Below, piece after piece: positions 1 through 9,296 of a DNA stretch of 64,000 bases. The notes below the pieces were generated by a model. It was given only the letters and a program-made list of their open reading frames with translations, did not search any database and was not told where the DNA came from. The position numbers and the translations under genes are program-made. The DNA is from Novosphingobium sp. (GTDB taxonomy: Bacteria > Pseudomonadota > Alphaproteobacteria > Sphingomonadales > Sphingomonadaceae). The DNA lies in contig NZ_JBCNLP010000001.1 in the NCBI RefSeq assembly GCF_039595395.1, positions 1,612,001 through 1,676,000 on the forward strand, written 5' to 3'. The first letter of the stretch is position 1. Every line of letters starts with the position of its first letter.

Positions 1-276
1 GGCCTGCTGGCTTTGCGCGGCGGTGGGATCGCCCGCGCGGCAGGAGCGCATTTCGGCTGGAATGCGGCGGAGCAATTGCTGCTGGGCCTCGACCCCAATC
101 CCGGTGTGGGCAGTTTTGGTTCGGTGTTCGATCTCGATCTGGTCGGTTCGGCACTGTGGGGCGGTTCGGCGGAGGGGTTGAATGCCAGCCTTGCCATGAC
201 GATGGCGCTGGTGGTGTTGGTCGCGCCTCTGCTGATCCATCGGCGCCTGCGCTCGCCTGCGCCCGCAATGGCTTGA
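1..276 (+). CDS. CPBP-family intramembrane metalloprotease, C-terminal fragment (tentative)
   Basis: The reading frame is already open at base 1, so only the last ~91 residues are visible. They contain an H-F-G-W-N-A motif followed by hydrophobic sequence and a final membrane segment ending in a basic tail (R-R-L-R). In CPBP (Rce1/Abi-type) integral membrane proteases the last conserved motif is a His followed by x-x-W-N in a transmembrane helix, which matches here. The N-terminal E-E-x-x-x-R motif would lie outside the window, so the call is tentative. The gene converges on the M23 peptidase gene, with only three bases between the stop codons. Confidence 0.5.
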   Translation, partial: GLLALRGGGIARAAGAHFGWNAAEQLLLGLDPNPGVGSFGSVFDLDLVGSALWGGSAEGLNASLAMTMALVVLVAPLLIHRRLRSPAPAMA

Positions 277-279
277 ACG

Positions 280-1614
280 TTACTGCCGGGCGGCGCGCTG
301 GGTGTCGATGGCGTCGCGCTGCTTGAGGAAGGCGGCCAGCACCGCGCCGGTCAGCGATTGCCCGGTGCCCACATCGATCTTGAGCGGGTCCACCGGCTCG
401 CCATCGATATGGACCTCATAATGCAGATGAGGACCGGTCGAGCGCCCGGTGGTGCCGATCTCGCCGATCTGCTGGCCCTGCGCCACCCGTCCGCCCGGCG
501 TCACCCCCGGCAGAATGCGGTTGAGATGCAGGTAAAGCGTCTCCCAGCCATTGTCGTGATGCAGGCGGATGAAATTGCCGTTGGGCCCCTTGGGGCCGGC
601 AAATTCCACAGTGGCATTGCCCGATGCAAAAACCGGCGTGCCGGTGGGGGCGGCAAAATCGGTGCCGCGATGCAGTTTCTGATAGCCCAGAATCGGATGA
701 GTCCGCATGCCGAATTGGGATGAAATGCGCGCGGAATCGACCGGCGTGCGCATCAGGGCGCGCACCACGCTGGCCCCGTTTCCATCAAACCAGCCCGCCT
801 CGCGCTGGCCGGGCGGGGTGAAGCGATAGAGATTGCGCGACAGTGTCGCCGTGCGCAGTGAGACATAGGCGAGGCGCGGCACGCCCACCGCTTCATTGGC
901 GCGGTTATAGGCCTGTTCGAAGGCCACCTCGAACACATCGCCGGGCGCCACCTCGCGCTGCATGTCGAAATCATAGCTGAAGGCATTGGCGACCTCGCCG
1001 ATCAGGCTGTCGGTCACCCCCGCCGTCACCGCCGAGGTGTAGAAGCTGTTGCTGTCGATCTCGCCGCGCACCACGGTGAGTCGCCGGGTAAGCGCGCCGG
1101 TCAGGGGCTTGGCGGTAAGGGTGCCATTGCCCTCCCGGTGAAGCATCAGGCCGGTGCCGTCGCTGCGCGTGGCCTCCAGCGTGATTAACTTTGCGGCCTC
1201 GCCATAGCTTTCCAGATCGAGGATCAGGCGGATTTCGCCTGGCGCGGGGCCCAGCGCTCTGGCGATCTCCTGACCGACCTCCTGCGCCTCGCCGCGCGAC
1301 AGGCCGGAGGGTTCGAGTTGCGAGGCGATGTCCCCCACATCGGCCAGCGTCAGCGTGCGTCTGCTGGTGAAGCGCTGAGCAGATGGCGCGGGAGCAACGA
1401 CTGGTCCGGAATGCGGCACGGCAGGTCGATTCAGCACCGCAATGCCGGCGCCGACCAATCCTAACAGTAAAGCACTGCCCAGAGGAAGCAGCCGCGCATA
1501 AAGTCGAGTGTACGAAAGCCGGGAACGGACTGTGGTTCCGGGCGTATCCACCGCCGATGAGCTTTGGTTAATCCAAGTTCTCGGATCGAACGAAGTGCTG
1601 TCATGTTCGTTCAC
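280..1614 (-). CDS. M23-family peptidoglycan DD-metalloendopeptidase
   Basis: A 444-residue inner-membrane-anchored cell-wall hydrolase. A single hydrophobic segment at about residues 45-62 follows a short cytoplasmic tail. The middle part resembles the substrate-occluding region of LytM/MepM-like proteins, and the C-terminal third is a peptidase M23 domain with the zinc ligands H-R-G-T-D and H-L-H-Y. The domain cleaves peptide cross-links in peptidoglycan. It is transcribed divergently from tssK. T6SS trans-envelope complexes need local wall opening, so it may be the dedicated wall enzyme of this island; that role is inferred from position. It could equally be a housekeeping MepM-type hydrolase. 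Confidence 0.85.
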   Translation of the reverse strand: MNEHDSTSFDPRTWINQSSSAVDTPGTTVRSRLSYTRLYARLLPLGSALLLGLVGAGIAVLNRPAVPHSGPVVAPAPSAQRFTSRRTLTLADVGDIASQLEPSGLSRGEAQEVGQEIARALGPAPGEIRLILDLESYGEAAKLITLEATRSDGTGLMLHREGNGTLTAKPLTGALTRRLTVVRGEIDSNSFYTSAVTAGVTDSLIGEVANAFSYDFDMQREVAPGDVFEVAFEQAYNRANEAVGVPRLAYVSLRTATLSRNLYRFTPPGQREAGWFDGNGASVVRALMRTPVDSARISSQFGMRTHPILGYQKLHRGTDFAAPTGTPVFASGNATVEFAGPKGPNGNFIRLHHDNGWETLYLHLNRILPGVTPGGRVAQGQQIGEIGTTGRSTGPHLHYEVHIDGEPVDPLKIDVGTGQSLTGAVLAAFLKQRDAIDTQRAARQ

Positions 1615-1720
1615 GAGTGCGCCGCCTTGGGAAGATAATCGTTGGAAAAGCTTTCATGCTGCAATAACACCGGCTTATACGGACGGGAAGCCATGTTCGG
1701 AACGCCCCCATGGCACCGAT

Positions 1721-1739
1721 ACGTCACAGACACGTCACA
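1721..1739. promoter_or_regulatory. Direct repeat ACGTCACA x2 upstream of tssK
   Basis: The octamer ACGTCACA occurs at 1721-1728 and 1732-1739, an 11-bp periodicity of about one helical turn. It lies about 20 bp before the tssK start, in the divergent M23/tssK intergenic region. The placement would suit a tandem regulator site, but no known regulator consensus is matched. Confidence 0.25.
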
Positions 1740-1758
1740 CAGAGAGGCCTGAAGCGAG

Positions 1759-3099
1759 ATGGGTGGAAATAACCGGGTTGCCTGGCGGGAAGGCATGTTC
1801 CTACGCCCCCAGCATTTCCAGGCCCAGGATCGCTTCATTGAATCGCTGGTGCGCGCAAGGGTCGGCAGCGTCTCGCCCTGGCCCTGGGGCTTCACCGAGA
1901 TCGTCGTGGATGAGGATCTGGCCTCGCTGGGCAAGTTCGGGGTGATCCGCGCTTCGGGCATCCTGCCCGATGGCACGCCTTTCTCCATCCCCGAGGATAT
2001 GCCGCCGCCCGAACCGCTCGATGTTCCGGCCGAGGTGCGCGACAGCGTGATCCATCTCACCCTGCCTGCCCAGCAGAGCGGGGCGACCGAATTTCGCGAT
2101 GCGGAAAATTCCTCGCTCGATGCGCGTTTCCTTGTCGATGAGCGCGAAACCGCCGACAGTTTCTCCGACGACCGCACCACCGAGCCCATCGATTTCGGTC
2201 GCCCCAATCTACGCTTCGGTGTCACGCGGGACCAGATCTATGGCCGCGTCACTTTGGGCATCGCGCGGGTGCGCGAAGTCCACAACCGCCGCCTGATGTT
2301 CGACGATCGCTTTATCCCGCCCACGCTGGACAAGGATGCCTCGACAAGGCTGCGCGGCGCGGTCACCGACATCCTTGGCCGCGTTGAGCAGCGCGCCGAG
2401 GAACTGGCCCTGCGCGCGGTGGAGGCCACCGATGGCGGCGCGGAAACCTTTGCCAGCTTTCTGTTGCTTCAGTCGCTCAATCGCTGGCTGCCGGTGCTCC
2501 AGCATGCCGAGCGCCTGCCGATGCTTCACCCCGAGCGGCTCTATGAAACGCTGATCGCCATGGCGGGCGAGATCGCCACCATGATCCGGCCCGAGCGCAA
2601 GCCGCCGCCGCTGCCACGTTACGATCACGAACATCCGCAGACCTGCTTCGATCCGGTGATCGATCTGCTGCAGTCAATGCTGGCCGCCGTGTTCGACCGT
2701 TCGGCGGTGCAACTGCCGCTCGAAAGCGCGGGGCCGGGGGCCTATGTGTCGAAGATCACCGATCATGGGCTTTACCAGAACGGTTACTTTTATCTGGCGG
2801 TGGCCTCGGCCTCTCCGCTCGATGAAATTCGCGGGCTGTTTCCCTCGGTGGCCAAGATCGGGGCGATCCAGAAGATGCGGCAGATCGTCGACAGCGCGCT
2901 GCCCGGCGTGCCGCTGCGCCACACGCCCACCCCGCCGCCGCAGATCCGCGTGCTGCCCGGCTTCGTCTATTTCGAACTGGATCGCGGCGCGGCGGACTGG
3001 CGCGACATTCTGAGCGCGCCCGCGCTGGGGCTGCATGTCGCGGGTGACTGGCCGCAGCTCAACCTCGAACTCTGGTGCGTCAAGAAAAGCGGACGATGA
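1759..3099 (+). CDS. tssK: T6SS baseplate subunit TssK
   Basis: A 446-residue protein of the TssK/ImpJ/VasE family, near the usual family length. It starts with the characteristic N-terminus N-R-V-A-W-R-E-G-M-F-L-R-P-Q-H-F-Q, followed by the long beta-rich shell region. TssK trimers dock the baseplate wedges (TssEFG) onto the cytoplasmic face of the TssLM membrane complex. It opens the first T6SS operon, and its TGA overlaps the tssL ATG, which suggests translational coupling. Confidence 0.95.
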   Translation: MGGNNRVAWREGMFLRPQHFQAQDRFIESLVRARVGSVSPWPWGFTEIVVDEDLASLGKFGVIRASGILPDGTPFSIPEDMPPPEPLDVPAEVRDSVIHLTLPAQQSGATEFRDAENSSLDARFLVDERETADSFSDDRTTEPIDFGRPNLRFGVTRDQIYGRVTLGIARVREVHNRRLMFDDRFIPPTLDKDASTRLRGAVTDILGRVEQRAEELALRAVEATDGGAETFASFLLLQSLNRWLPVLQHAERLPMLHPERLYETLIAMAGEIATMIRPERKPPPLPRYDHEHPQTCFDPVIDLLQSMLAAVFDRSAVQLPLESAGPGAYVSKITDHGLYQNGYFYLAVASASPLDEIRGLFPSVAKIGAIQKMRQIVDSALPGVPLRHTPTPPPQIRVLPGFVYFELDRGAADWRDILSAPALGLHVAGDWPQLNLELWCVKKSGR

Positions 3100-4526
3100 G
3101 CAACGATCCGAACGATAAGGGCGCAAACCGCACGGTCTTCCGCCCCTCGCCGTTGCAGGGGTTGAGGGGCGGGCAGAACCAGCCGCCACCCTCCGATGCG
3201 ATGCGCGACTGGGCCGCACCCCCGCCCCTGCCGCCGAGCCAACCGTCCTATGGCGCGCCGCCGCCTCTGTCGCGCGCGGGCATGGCGCCCGGCGGCGTGG
3301 GGCTGGCGCCCTCGCGACTGGCCGAGGATGATGTTCCGGCCCCCGCCACGCCGCGCAGTCTTCGCAATCTGATGCTGGCCGAGGCCGCGCCGGTGCTGGC
3401 GCTGGCGGCGGGGGTGCGCTCGGGCCGGGTGCGCGCGCCGATGCCCCAGTTCCACCGCGAGGCCACGCAGATCATCGCCGCCTTCGACCGTGCCATCGCC
3501 CCGCATTACCGCGAGGAGGTGCGCCAGCGCGCCAAATATGCCGTCTGTGCGACGGTGGACGATATTGCCCAGAACCTGCCCAACATCGGCACCGATGGCG
3601 CGGAATGGGCGCGCCGCTCGATGGTGGTGCAGTTCTTTCAGGAGAACATCGGCGGCGACCGCTTCTGGCAATTGACCGACGATATGCTGCGCGCGCCCGG
3701 CGACAATCTGGACATCATCGAGCTGTATCACGCCTGCCTCGCGGCGGGGTTCGAGGGTCGTTTCCGCGTGATGCCCGACGGCAAGCGCCGCCTTCATGAG
3801 ATCATGTCCAAGCTGCATAGCAGCCTGCAGCATGTCCGTTCACTTTCGATGCTGGAACTGTCCCCGCAATGGCGCGGCGAGAAGGCTCCGCTGCGCCGGA
3901 TTGCCCCGTGGAACCTGCTGGCGCTGGCCGGGGCGGCGGCGGCGGGTCTGCTGCTGCTGATCTACATTCTCTTGCGGCTGATCCTGATGTCGGGCGGGGA
4001 GGCGCCCTCCAACGCTCTGCTGGCGCTTGTGCCGGGCGACAGGCTGACGCTGTCGCGCCCCGCCGCCAGCCTGCCCACGGGCAGCAGCGCTCAGGCGTCT
4101 GAATTGCGCCGTTTCCTCGAACCAGAAATTCGCGAGGGGCTGGTCACCGTGGAAGAGGATGCGCAGACCGTGCGCGTGCGCACCAGCGTGGGGCAGCTCT
4201 TCCGCTCGGGTTCGGACCAGCTTGAGGCCGGGCGCGAGGCGCTGTTCAAACGCATCGGCGCCGCCATCGAGAAGGAAAAGGGCGAGGTGCTGATCGAGGG
4301 CCATGCCGACAGCGACCGCGTCGCCAACCTCAGCTTCCCGGACAATATGGCGCTGTCCCAGGCCCGTGCGCAGACGGTGGCGACGATCATCCGCGCCTCG
4401 CTCAGCGATCCCACGCGGGTCGGCGCCAAGGGCATGGGCGAGACTGTGCCGATCGCCTCCAACGATACGCCGGAAGGCAAGTCCCGCAACAGGCGCGTCG
4501 AAATCATCGTGCCCCGCCGCTACTGA
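3096..4526 (+). CDS. tssL: T6SS membrane-complex protein TssL with C-terminal OmpA domain
   Basis: A 476-residue protein; the start was chosen at the ATG overlapping the tssK stop. A Pro/Gly/Ala-rich N-terminal ~85 residues precedes the DotU/IcmH domain (~residues 90-255), one transmembrane helix (~268-293) and a periplasmic OmpA-like peptidoglycan-binding domain (~365-475, with G-H-A-D-S-D and the N-R-R-V-E end motif). TssL joins TssM in the inner membrane and receives TssK. The fused OmpA domain would anchor the complex to the wall. This matters because no tssJ gene is visible in the island. Confidence 0.93.
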   Translation: MSNDPNDKGANRTVFRPSPLQGLRGGQNQPPPSDAMRDWAAPPPLPPSQPSYGAPPPLSRAGMAPGGVGLAPSRLAEDDVPAPATPRSLRNLMLAEAAPVLALAAGVRSGRVRAPMPQFHREATQIIAAFDRAIAPHYREEVRQRAKYAVCATVDDIAQNLPNIGTDGAEWARRSMVVQFFQENIGGDRFWQLTDDMLRAPGDNLDIIELYHACLAAGFEGRFRVMPDGKRRLHEIMSKLHSSLQHVRSLSMLELSPQWRGEKAPLRRIAPWNLLALAGAAAAGLLLLIYILLRLILMSGGEAPSNALLALVPGDRLTLSRPAASLPTGSSAQASELRRFLEPEIREGLVTVEEDAQTVRVRTSVGQLFRSGSDQLEAGREALFKRIGAAIEKEKGEVLIEGHADSDRVANLSFPDNMALSQARAQTVATIIRASLSDPTRVGAKGMGETVPIASNDTPEGKSRNRRVEIIVPRRY

Positions 4527-4543
4527 CCGGAGAGAGCCTTCCG

Positions 4544-7500
4544 ATGCGTCTGTTGAAGAACTGGTGGTTCGTCACCATCGCCTGCGCGCTGCTGATGGCG
4601 CTGCTGCTGGCGGTGGGCCTGCCGTTGTTTGTCGGTTTTCTGCGCCCGTGGTGGGTGCGGCTGCTTTGCGTGGCTGTGGTGGGCGCGGTCTGGGGTACGC
4701 TGGCTTTCCTGCGACGCCGCAAGGCGCAGCAGGCCTCCCGCGCTTTGGGCGAGGAACTGGCGCCCTCCGCCGAGGACGAGGAGGATCGCGCGCTGGGCCA
4801 GCGGATGCGTGATGCTCTGGCGCAGATGAAGGGTGCTTCGGGCCAGCGGCGGGATTACCTCTACACGCGGCCCTGGTATGTCATCATCGGCCCGCCGGGT
4901 GCGGGCAAGACCACGGCGCTGCTCAATTCCGGCCTGCGCTTTCCCTTCAACGACAGCGCGGTCAAGGGCGTGGGCGGCACGCGCAACCTCGATTTCTGGT
5001 TCGCCGATGAAGCGGTGATGGTCGATACGGCGGGGCGCTACACCACGCAGGATTCCGACCATCAGGTCGACCGGCGCGGCTGGAGTTCGATCCTCTCGCT
5101 GCTGCGCCAGCATCGCCCGCGCCAGCCGATCAATGGCATCATCGTGGCGATCGGGGTGGACGAATTGCTTGCGGCGGACTGCGCCCAGATCGATGCCCAT
5201 GCCGCGGCGGTGCGCCGCCGCCTGATCGAGTTGCGCCAGACTCTGGAGGTCTCGGCGCCGGTCTATATCCTGCTGACCAAGGCGGATCTGATCGCCGGCT
5301 TCACCGAATATTTCGACGATCTGGATGTCGAGGGCCGCCGCGCGGTGCTGGGCCACAGCTTCGCCTGGCAGGACGGCCCACCCAGCGCCGAAACGCTGGT
5401 CAAGGGCTTCGACAGCGTGGCGCAGGCCGTCGCCGACCGTCAGGCCAAGCGCCTGTTCGAGGAGGTCGATCCGTTGCGCCGCGCGCTGCTGCTGGGCTTT
5501 CCGGCGCAGTTTCAGGCTTTGCGTTCGCGCGTCTCGCGCTTTCTCGATGGTGCCTTTGCCACGGGGGATGCGCCCACGGCGCGGCTGCGGGGCTTCTATT
5601 TCACCAGCGGCATGCAGCAGGGCGCGCCGCTCGACCGCATCCTGTCGGGCATGGCCGATATCTACGATCGCCCCGCGCAGCCTGCCCAGGGCGGCGGCTC
5701 TGGCCGGGCCTATTTTCTCAACCGCCTGCTGGGCGAGGTGGTGTTCCCCGAGGCAGGGCTGGTGTCGCTCGACCCTGCGGCGCAATTGCGCCAGCGCGCG
5801 CGGCTGGTCGCCGGGCTGTCGGCGATTGGCGTGGCGGTGCTGGTGGTGCTGGCGCTGTGGGGCGTCAGCTTTGCGCGCAACCGCATGCTGCAATCCGATC
5901 TGCTGGCCCAAACCGCGACCGCGCGCGACCAGCTTCACGAGGCCGGGATCGACCTCAAGCAGGTGCGTGAGGGCGATGGCGATTTGCGCGCCGCTCTGCC
6001 CGCGCTGAACAGCCTGCGCAATCTGGCGCGCGGCTATCGTGACCGTCAGGCGGGCGGTCCGCCGCTGTTGATGACCTTCGGCCTCTATCAGGACAGCCTC
6101 AGCCAGCAGGCCGAGGAAAGCTATCGCGAGGCGCTGCGCCGCGTGATGCTGCCGCGCCTGATGCTGCGCCTCGAACAGGCGATGGGCGAGAACCACGGCG
6201 ATGCCATGGCGCTTTATGAGCCGCTCAAGGTCTATCTGATGCTCGGCCAGCAGGGGCCGATGGATGCGAAAGCCATCCACCGCTGGGTCACCAATGACTG
6301 GGCGACCAAGGTCTTTGCCGGATCGGACAGCGCGTCCGAACGCGATCAACTGGCCAAGCATCTCGATGCGCTGCTGGAGGACAAGGATCTGGCCAGCGTC
6401 TGGGCTGACCGCAAGCCGCCGCTCAATGGCGAGTTGGTGGCCAGCGCGCGCAGCGCCATCGGCACGCTCTCGCTGGCGGACCGCGCCTATGCGGTGATGA
6501 AGCAGAAGGCGGCGGGCGAGGGGCCGGACTGGCAGGTGTCTGGCGTGCTGTCGCAGGGCGATGCCTCGGCCTTTGCCAACCATGACCAGATTTTGGCCAC
6601 GCGCGTGCCCTATTTCTTCACCCGCGACGGCTTTGAGAAGAGTTATATGCTGGGTCTGGCCACGGTGCAGCAGGATATGCAGCGCGACCTCTGGGTGCTG
6701 GGCGGCGACGCCCAGACCGGCGGCGTGCGCGAGGAAATGAGCAACATCCGCCCCGGCATCGCGGGCCTCTACGCCAAGGAGTATATCGCGGCCTGGGAGG
6801 CGGTGATCGCGGCGATGCAGCCGGGCGATTACTTCCGCGACCCCGCCGCTTTTGGCGCCATGACCAAGAGCCCTTCGCCGGTGAAGCGCGTGCTGCTCGA
6901 ACTGCGCAAGAACACCAGCTTCGAGGGTGGCGTGTCAGGCGTGGGCAAGCGTCTGGTCGAGGAAAAGATCAACCAGTCGCGGCTCGGGCGCTATGCCGCT
7001 CAGGCCAATGTCGGGCAGACGGGGCTGGATGCGGGGGCCGAGATCACCAATTATTTCCGCCCGCTTCAGGACTATGTGGGCGATGGCAAGAACCCGGCGC
7101 CGGTCGATGAATTTGTCGCCGCGCTCAAACAGGCCGGGCAGGCGGTGATGGCCGCACGCTCCATTGGTGGCGGCGGTGGGGCCGATGCCACGCAGGCGCA
7201 GATGGCCGCTGCCATGGCCTCGGTGCAGGCCGCCGCTGCGGGGGCGCCGCCGCAGTTGCAGGGTTTTGTGAAGGCCGCCGCCGGGGGTGGGGCCGCAGCG
7301 CAAGTCAGCGCCGCCAAGGGCGCGGTGGCCGATGCCTATATGCAAGGGGTGCTTCCCGCCTGTCAGGAGGCTGCCAAGGAGCACTTCCCTTTTTTCGGGA
7401 CCGCCGGGCAGGATGCCTCGGCAGCGAATGTCTTGCGGGTCTTCGGCATGGGCGGCGCGCTTGACCAGTTCGTGCAGCAGCGGCTGATGCCGATGATCGA

Positions 7501-8002
7501 CACCAGCGGCCCGGTCTGGCGCTGGCGCGAGAGCGATCCGCTGGCCCGCACGCTCGATCCGGCGAGTCCCGAGCAATTCGCCAAGGCCGCGCAGATCCGC
7601 GATATGCTGGCCGGAGGGCTGACGATCCGCGTCTCCATGGCCGCGCTGGGCAGCGGGGTGAGCGCGGTGGCGGTGGCCAATGGCGGGGCGAGCTATCGCT
7701 TCGATGCGGCGCAGAACCAGCCGCGCCCGTTGCTCTGGTCGCTTTCGGGCGGGGTGCCGCATGCCGAGGTGGTGCTCTACGCCGCCGATGGCAAGGAAGT
7801 GCGCCGCTTCGATGCCGACGGCCCCTGGGCGCTGTTCCGCCTGATGGGCAATGCCACCAAGGAAAACGCGGGCGCCCAGACGATCCGAGCCCGCTTTGGC
7901 GAAGGCAATGACAGTGCGACGCTGAACGTTGAACTGCCCTCGCGGCACAATCCTTTCAGCCGGGGCGACCTGTGGTCCTTCCGTTGCCCGGTCAAGCTGT
8001 GA
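4544..8002 (+). CDS. tssM: T6SS membrane-complex protein TssM (IcmF)
   Basis: A 1152-residue IcmF-family protein, the usual size. Two N-terminal transmembrane helices (~10-28 and ~37-55) are followed by a cytoplasmic NTPase-like domain with Walker A G-P-P-G-A-G-K-T-T at about residue 115, a third helix at about 420-445, and a large periplasmic region. TssM oligomerises with TssL to form the trans-envelope channel that the Hcp tube crosses. A 17-base gap separates it from tssL, and its stop shares one base with the tagF start. An Ala/Gly-rich stretch around residues 870-910 looks like a flexible linker. Confidence 0.95.
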   Translation: MRLLKNWWFVTIACALLMALLLAVGLPLFVGFLRPWWVRLLCVAVVGAVWGTLAFLRRRKAQQASRALGEELAPSAEDEEDRALGQRMRDALAQMKGASGQRRDYLYTRPWYVIIGPPGAGKTTALLNSGLRFPFNDSAVKGVGGTRNLDFWFADEAVMVDTAGRYTTQDSDHQVDRRGWSSILSLLRQHRPRQPINGIIVAIGVDELLAADCAQIDAHAAAVRRRLIELRQTLEVSAPVYILLTKADLIAGFTEYFDDLDVEGRRAVLGHSFAWQDGPPSAETLVKGFDSVAQAVADRQAKRLFEEVDPLRRALLLGFPAQFQALRSRVSRFLDGAFATGDAPTARLRGFYFTSGMQQGAPLDRILSGMADIYDRPAQPAQGGGSGRAYFLNRLLGEVVFPEAGLVSLDPAAQLRQRARLVAGLSAIGVAVLVVLALWGVSFARNRMLQSDLLAQTATARDQLHEAGIDLKQVREGDGDLRAALPALNSLRNLARGYRDRQAGGPPLLMTFGLYQDSLSQQAEESYREALRRVMLPRLMLRLEQAMGENHGDAMALYEPLKVYLMLGQQGPMDAKAIHRWVTNDWATKVFAGSDSASERDQLAKHLDALLEDKDLASVWADRKPPLNGELVASARSAIGTLSLADRAYAVMKQKAAGEGPDWQVSGVLSQGDASAFANHDQILATRVPYFFTRDGFEKSYMLGLATVQQDMQRDLWVLGGDAQTGGVREEMSNIRPGIAGLYAKEYIAAWEAVIAAMQPGDYFRDPAAFGAMTKSPSPVKRVLLELRKNTSFEGGVSGVGKRLVEEKINQSRLGRYAAQANVGQTGLDAGAEITNYFRPLQDYVGDGKNPAPVDEFVAALKQAGQAVMAARSIGGGGGADATQAQMAAAMASVQAAAAGAPPQLQGFVKAAAGGGAAAQVSAAKGAVADAYMQGVLPACQEAAKEHFPFFGTAGQDASAANVLRVFGMGGALDQFVQQRLMPMIDTSGPVWRWRESDPLARTLDPASPEQFAKAAQIRDMLAGGLTIRVSMAALGSGVSAVAVANGGASYRFDAAQNQPRPLLWSLSGGVPHAEVVLYAADGKEVRRFDADGPWALFRLMGNATKENAGAQTIRARFGEGNDSATLNVELPSRHNPFSRGDLWSFRCPVKL

Positions 8003-8532
8003 TGGCTGTGGTTGCCCTGCTGTTTGGCAAGCTGCCCAGCCACGGCGATTTTGTCGCGCGTGGTCTTCCGGCGGCGGAACGCTCCGCGCTCGATGGCTGG
8101 CTGGCGGGCGAGGTGGATGCGGCGCGGCGCGCATTCGGCACGGCTTTCGACGATCTCTACGATCGCGCTCCGCCCTGGCGTTTTGCGCGGGCGGAGGGGG
8201 CGATCGGGGTAGCGGGCGTGCTGGCGCCCTCGATCGATCGCGCGGGGCGGCGTTATCCGCTCTATCTCGCGCTTGCCGGTGTGAGCGCCGATGCCTTGGC
8301 ACCAGCGGCGCAATGGTGCGAGGACATGCTGCACGAGGCCTTTGTCGAAGGCTGGCAGGCGGACCGTTTGGTCGAGGAAGCGGCGTGTTTCAACGGTGGC
8401 GCCGCCGCTGCGGGCTGGACAGGCGCGCGCTGGTGGTCCGATGGGGGAGAGGGCTTCGCGCCCGGCGTGGTGGAAGGCTTGCGCCCCCCGCGCCTGTTAT
8501 CGATGATGCTGCAACCGCAGGAGGATGCATGA
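8002..8532 (+). CDS. tagF: T6SS-associated protein TagF
   Basis: A 176-residue member of the TagF (BMA_A0400) family, recognised from the opening G-K-L-P-S-H-G-D-F-V-A-R-G and the W-x-x-G-E-x-D-A-A-R-R pattern. In other systems TagF is a post-translational repressor of T6SS assembly that works alongside, or sequesters, the FHA protein. The start at 8002 makes an ATG/TGA overlap with tssM; an upstream GTG/ATG in the same frame lies inside tssM and is less likely. It sits directly before the phosphatase and kinase genes, giving a regulatory cassette. Confidence 0.88.
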   Translation: MAVVALLFGKLPSHGDFVARGLPAAERSALDGWLAGEVDAARRAFGTAFDDLYDRAPPWRFARAEGAIGVAGVLAPSIDRAGRRYPLYLALAGVSADALAPAAQWCEDMLHEAFVEGWQADRLVEEAACFNGGAAAAGWTGARWWSDGGEGFAPGVVEGLRPPRLLSMMLQPQEDA

Positions 8533-9296
8533 CGTCGCAGCTTCGCCTCGAGAGTTTCGGCGCCACCCATGTGGGCTGCGTGCGGACCAACAATGAGGAC
8601 AGCTATTGGGTCTCGCCCGAGCACAACATCTGGGTCGTCGCGGACGGCATGGGTGGCCATGAGAAGGGCGAATGGGCCTCCGGCGTGGTGACGAAGGCGG
8701 TCAGCCAGATCGTGCCGGTGGGTGATTTCAACGCGGATTGCACCACTTTGGCCGATGCCATTCACGGCGCCAATGCCGCGATTTTCCAGACCGCGCAAAA
8801 GCAGGGCGTGCAGATGGGCTCGACCGTGGTCGCGCTCTATCTGAGCGGCACCCATTTCGCGCTGCTCTGGGTGGGTGACAGCCGGGGCTATCTGCTGCGC
8901 GACGGCGTGCTGCACCGCCTGACCAGCGATCACAGTCAGGTTCAGGCCATGGTCGATCAGGGGCTGATCGCGCCAGAGGATGCCGCGACCCATCCCATGG
9001 CCCATGTGCTGGCCCGCGCCGTGGGCGCTCAGGCCGGGCTGGAGGTCGATGTCATCACCGATGAGGCCGAGCCGGGCGATGTCTTCCTGCTGTGCAGCGA
9101 TGGCCTCACCAACCGCATTCCCGATGAGGAGATCGCCGCGATTCTTGCCGCCGAAGGCCATCGCGCCGCACTCGACCGCCTGATTGCCCTGACGCTGGAG
9201 CGCAATGCCCCCGACAATGTCACCGCCGTGATCGTCGGCGCCAGCGAGGCCACGCGGCTGGCCTTGCCTCAGGTTTCGGGAGGCGCGCAGTCATGA
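8529..9296 (+). CDS. pppA: T6SS PP2C-family Ser/Thr phosphatase PppA
   Basis: A 255-residue cytoplasmic phosphatase. PP2C signature motifs appear in order: N-E-D-S near residue 25, V-A-D-G-M-G-G-H, G-S-T-V-V, W-V-G-D-S-R-G-Y, C-S-D-G-L-T-N and D-N-V-T-A-V, so the metal-binding aspartates are intact. In threonine-phosphorylation-controlled T6SSs PppA reverses PpkA phosphorylation of the FHA protein or of TssL and switches firing off. The start was chosen at the ATG overlapping the tagF stop. The open frame extends further upstream but is antisense/out-of-frame to tagF there. Confidence 0.93.
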   Translation: MTSQLRLESFGATHVGCVRTNNEDSYWVSPEHNIWVVADGMGGHEKGEWASGVVTKAVSQIVPVGDFNADCTTLADAIHGANAAIFQTAQKQGVQMGSTVVALYLSGTHFALLWVGDSRGYLLRDGVLHRLTSDHSQVQAMVDQGLIAPEDAATHPMAHVLARAVGAQAGLEVDVITDEAEPGDVFLLCSDGLTNRIPDEEIAAILAAEGHRAALDRLIALTLERNAPDNVTAVIVGASEATRLALPQVSGGAQS

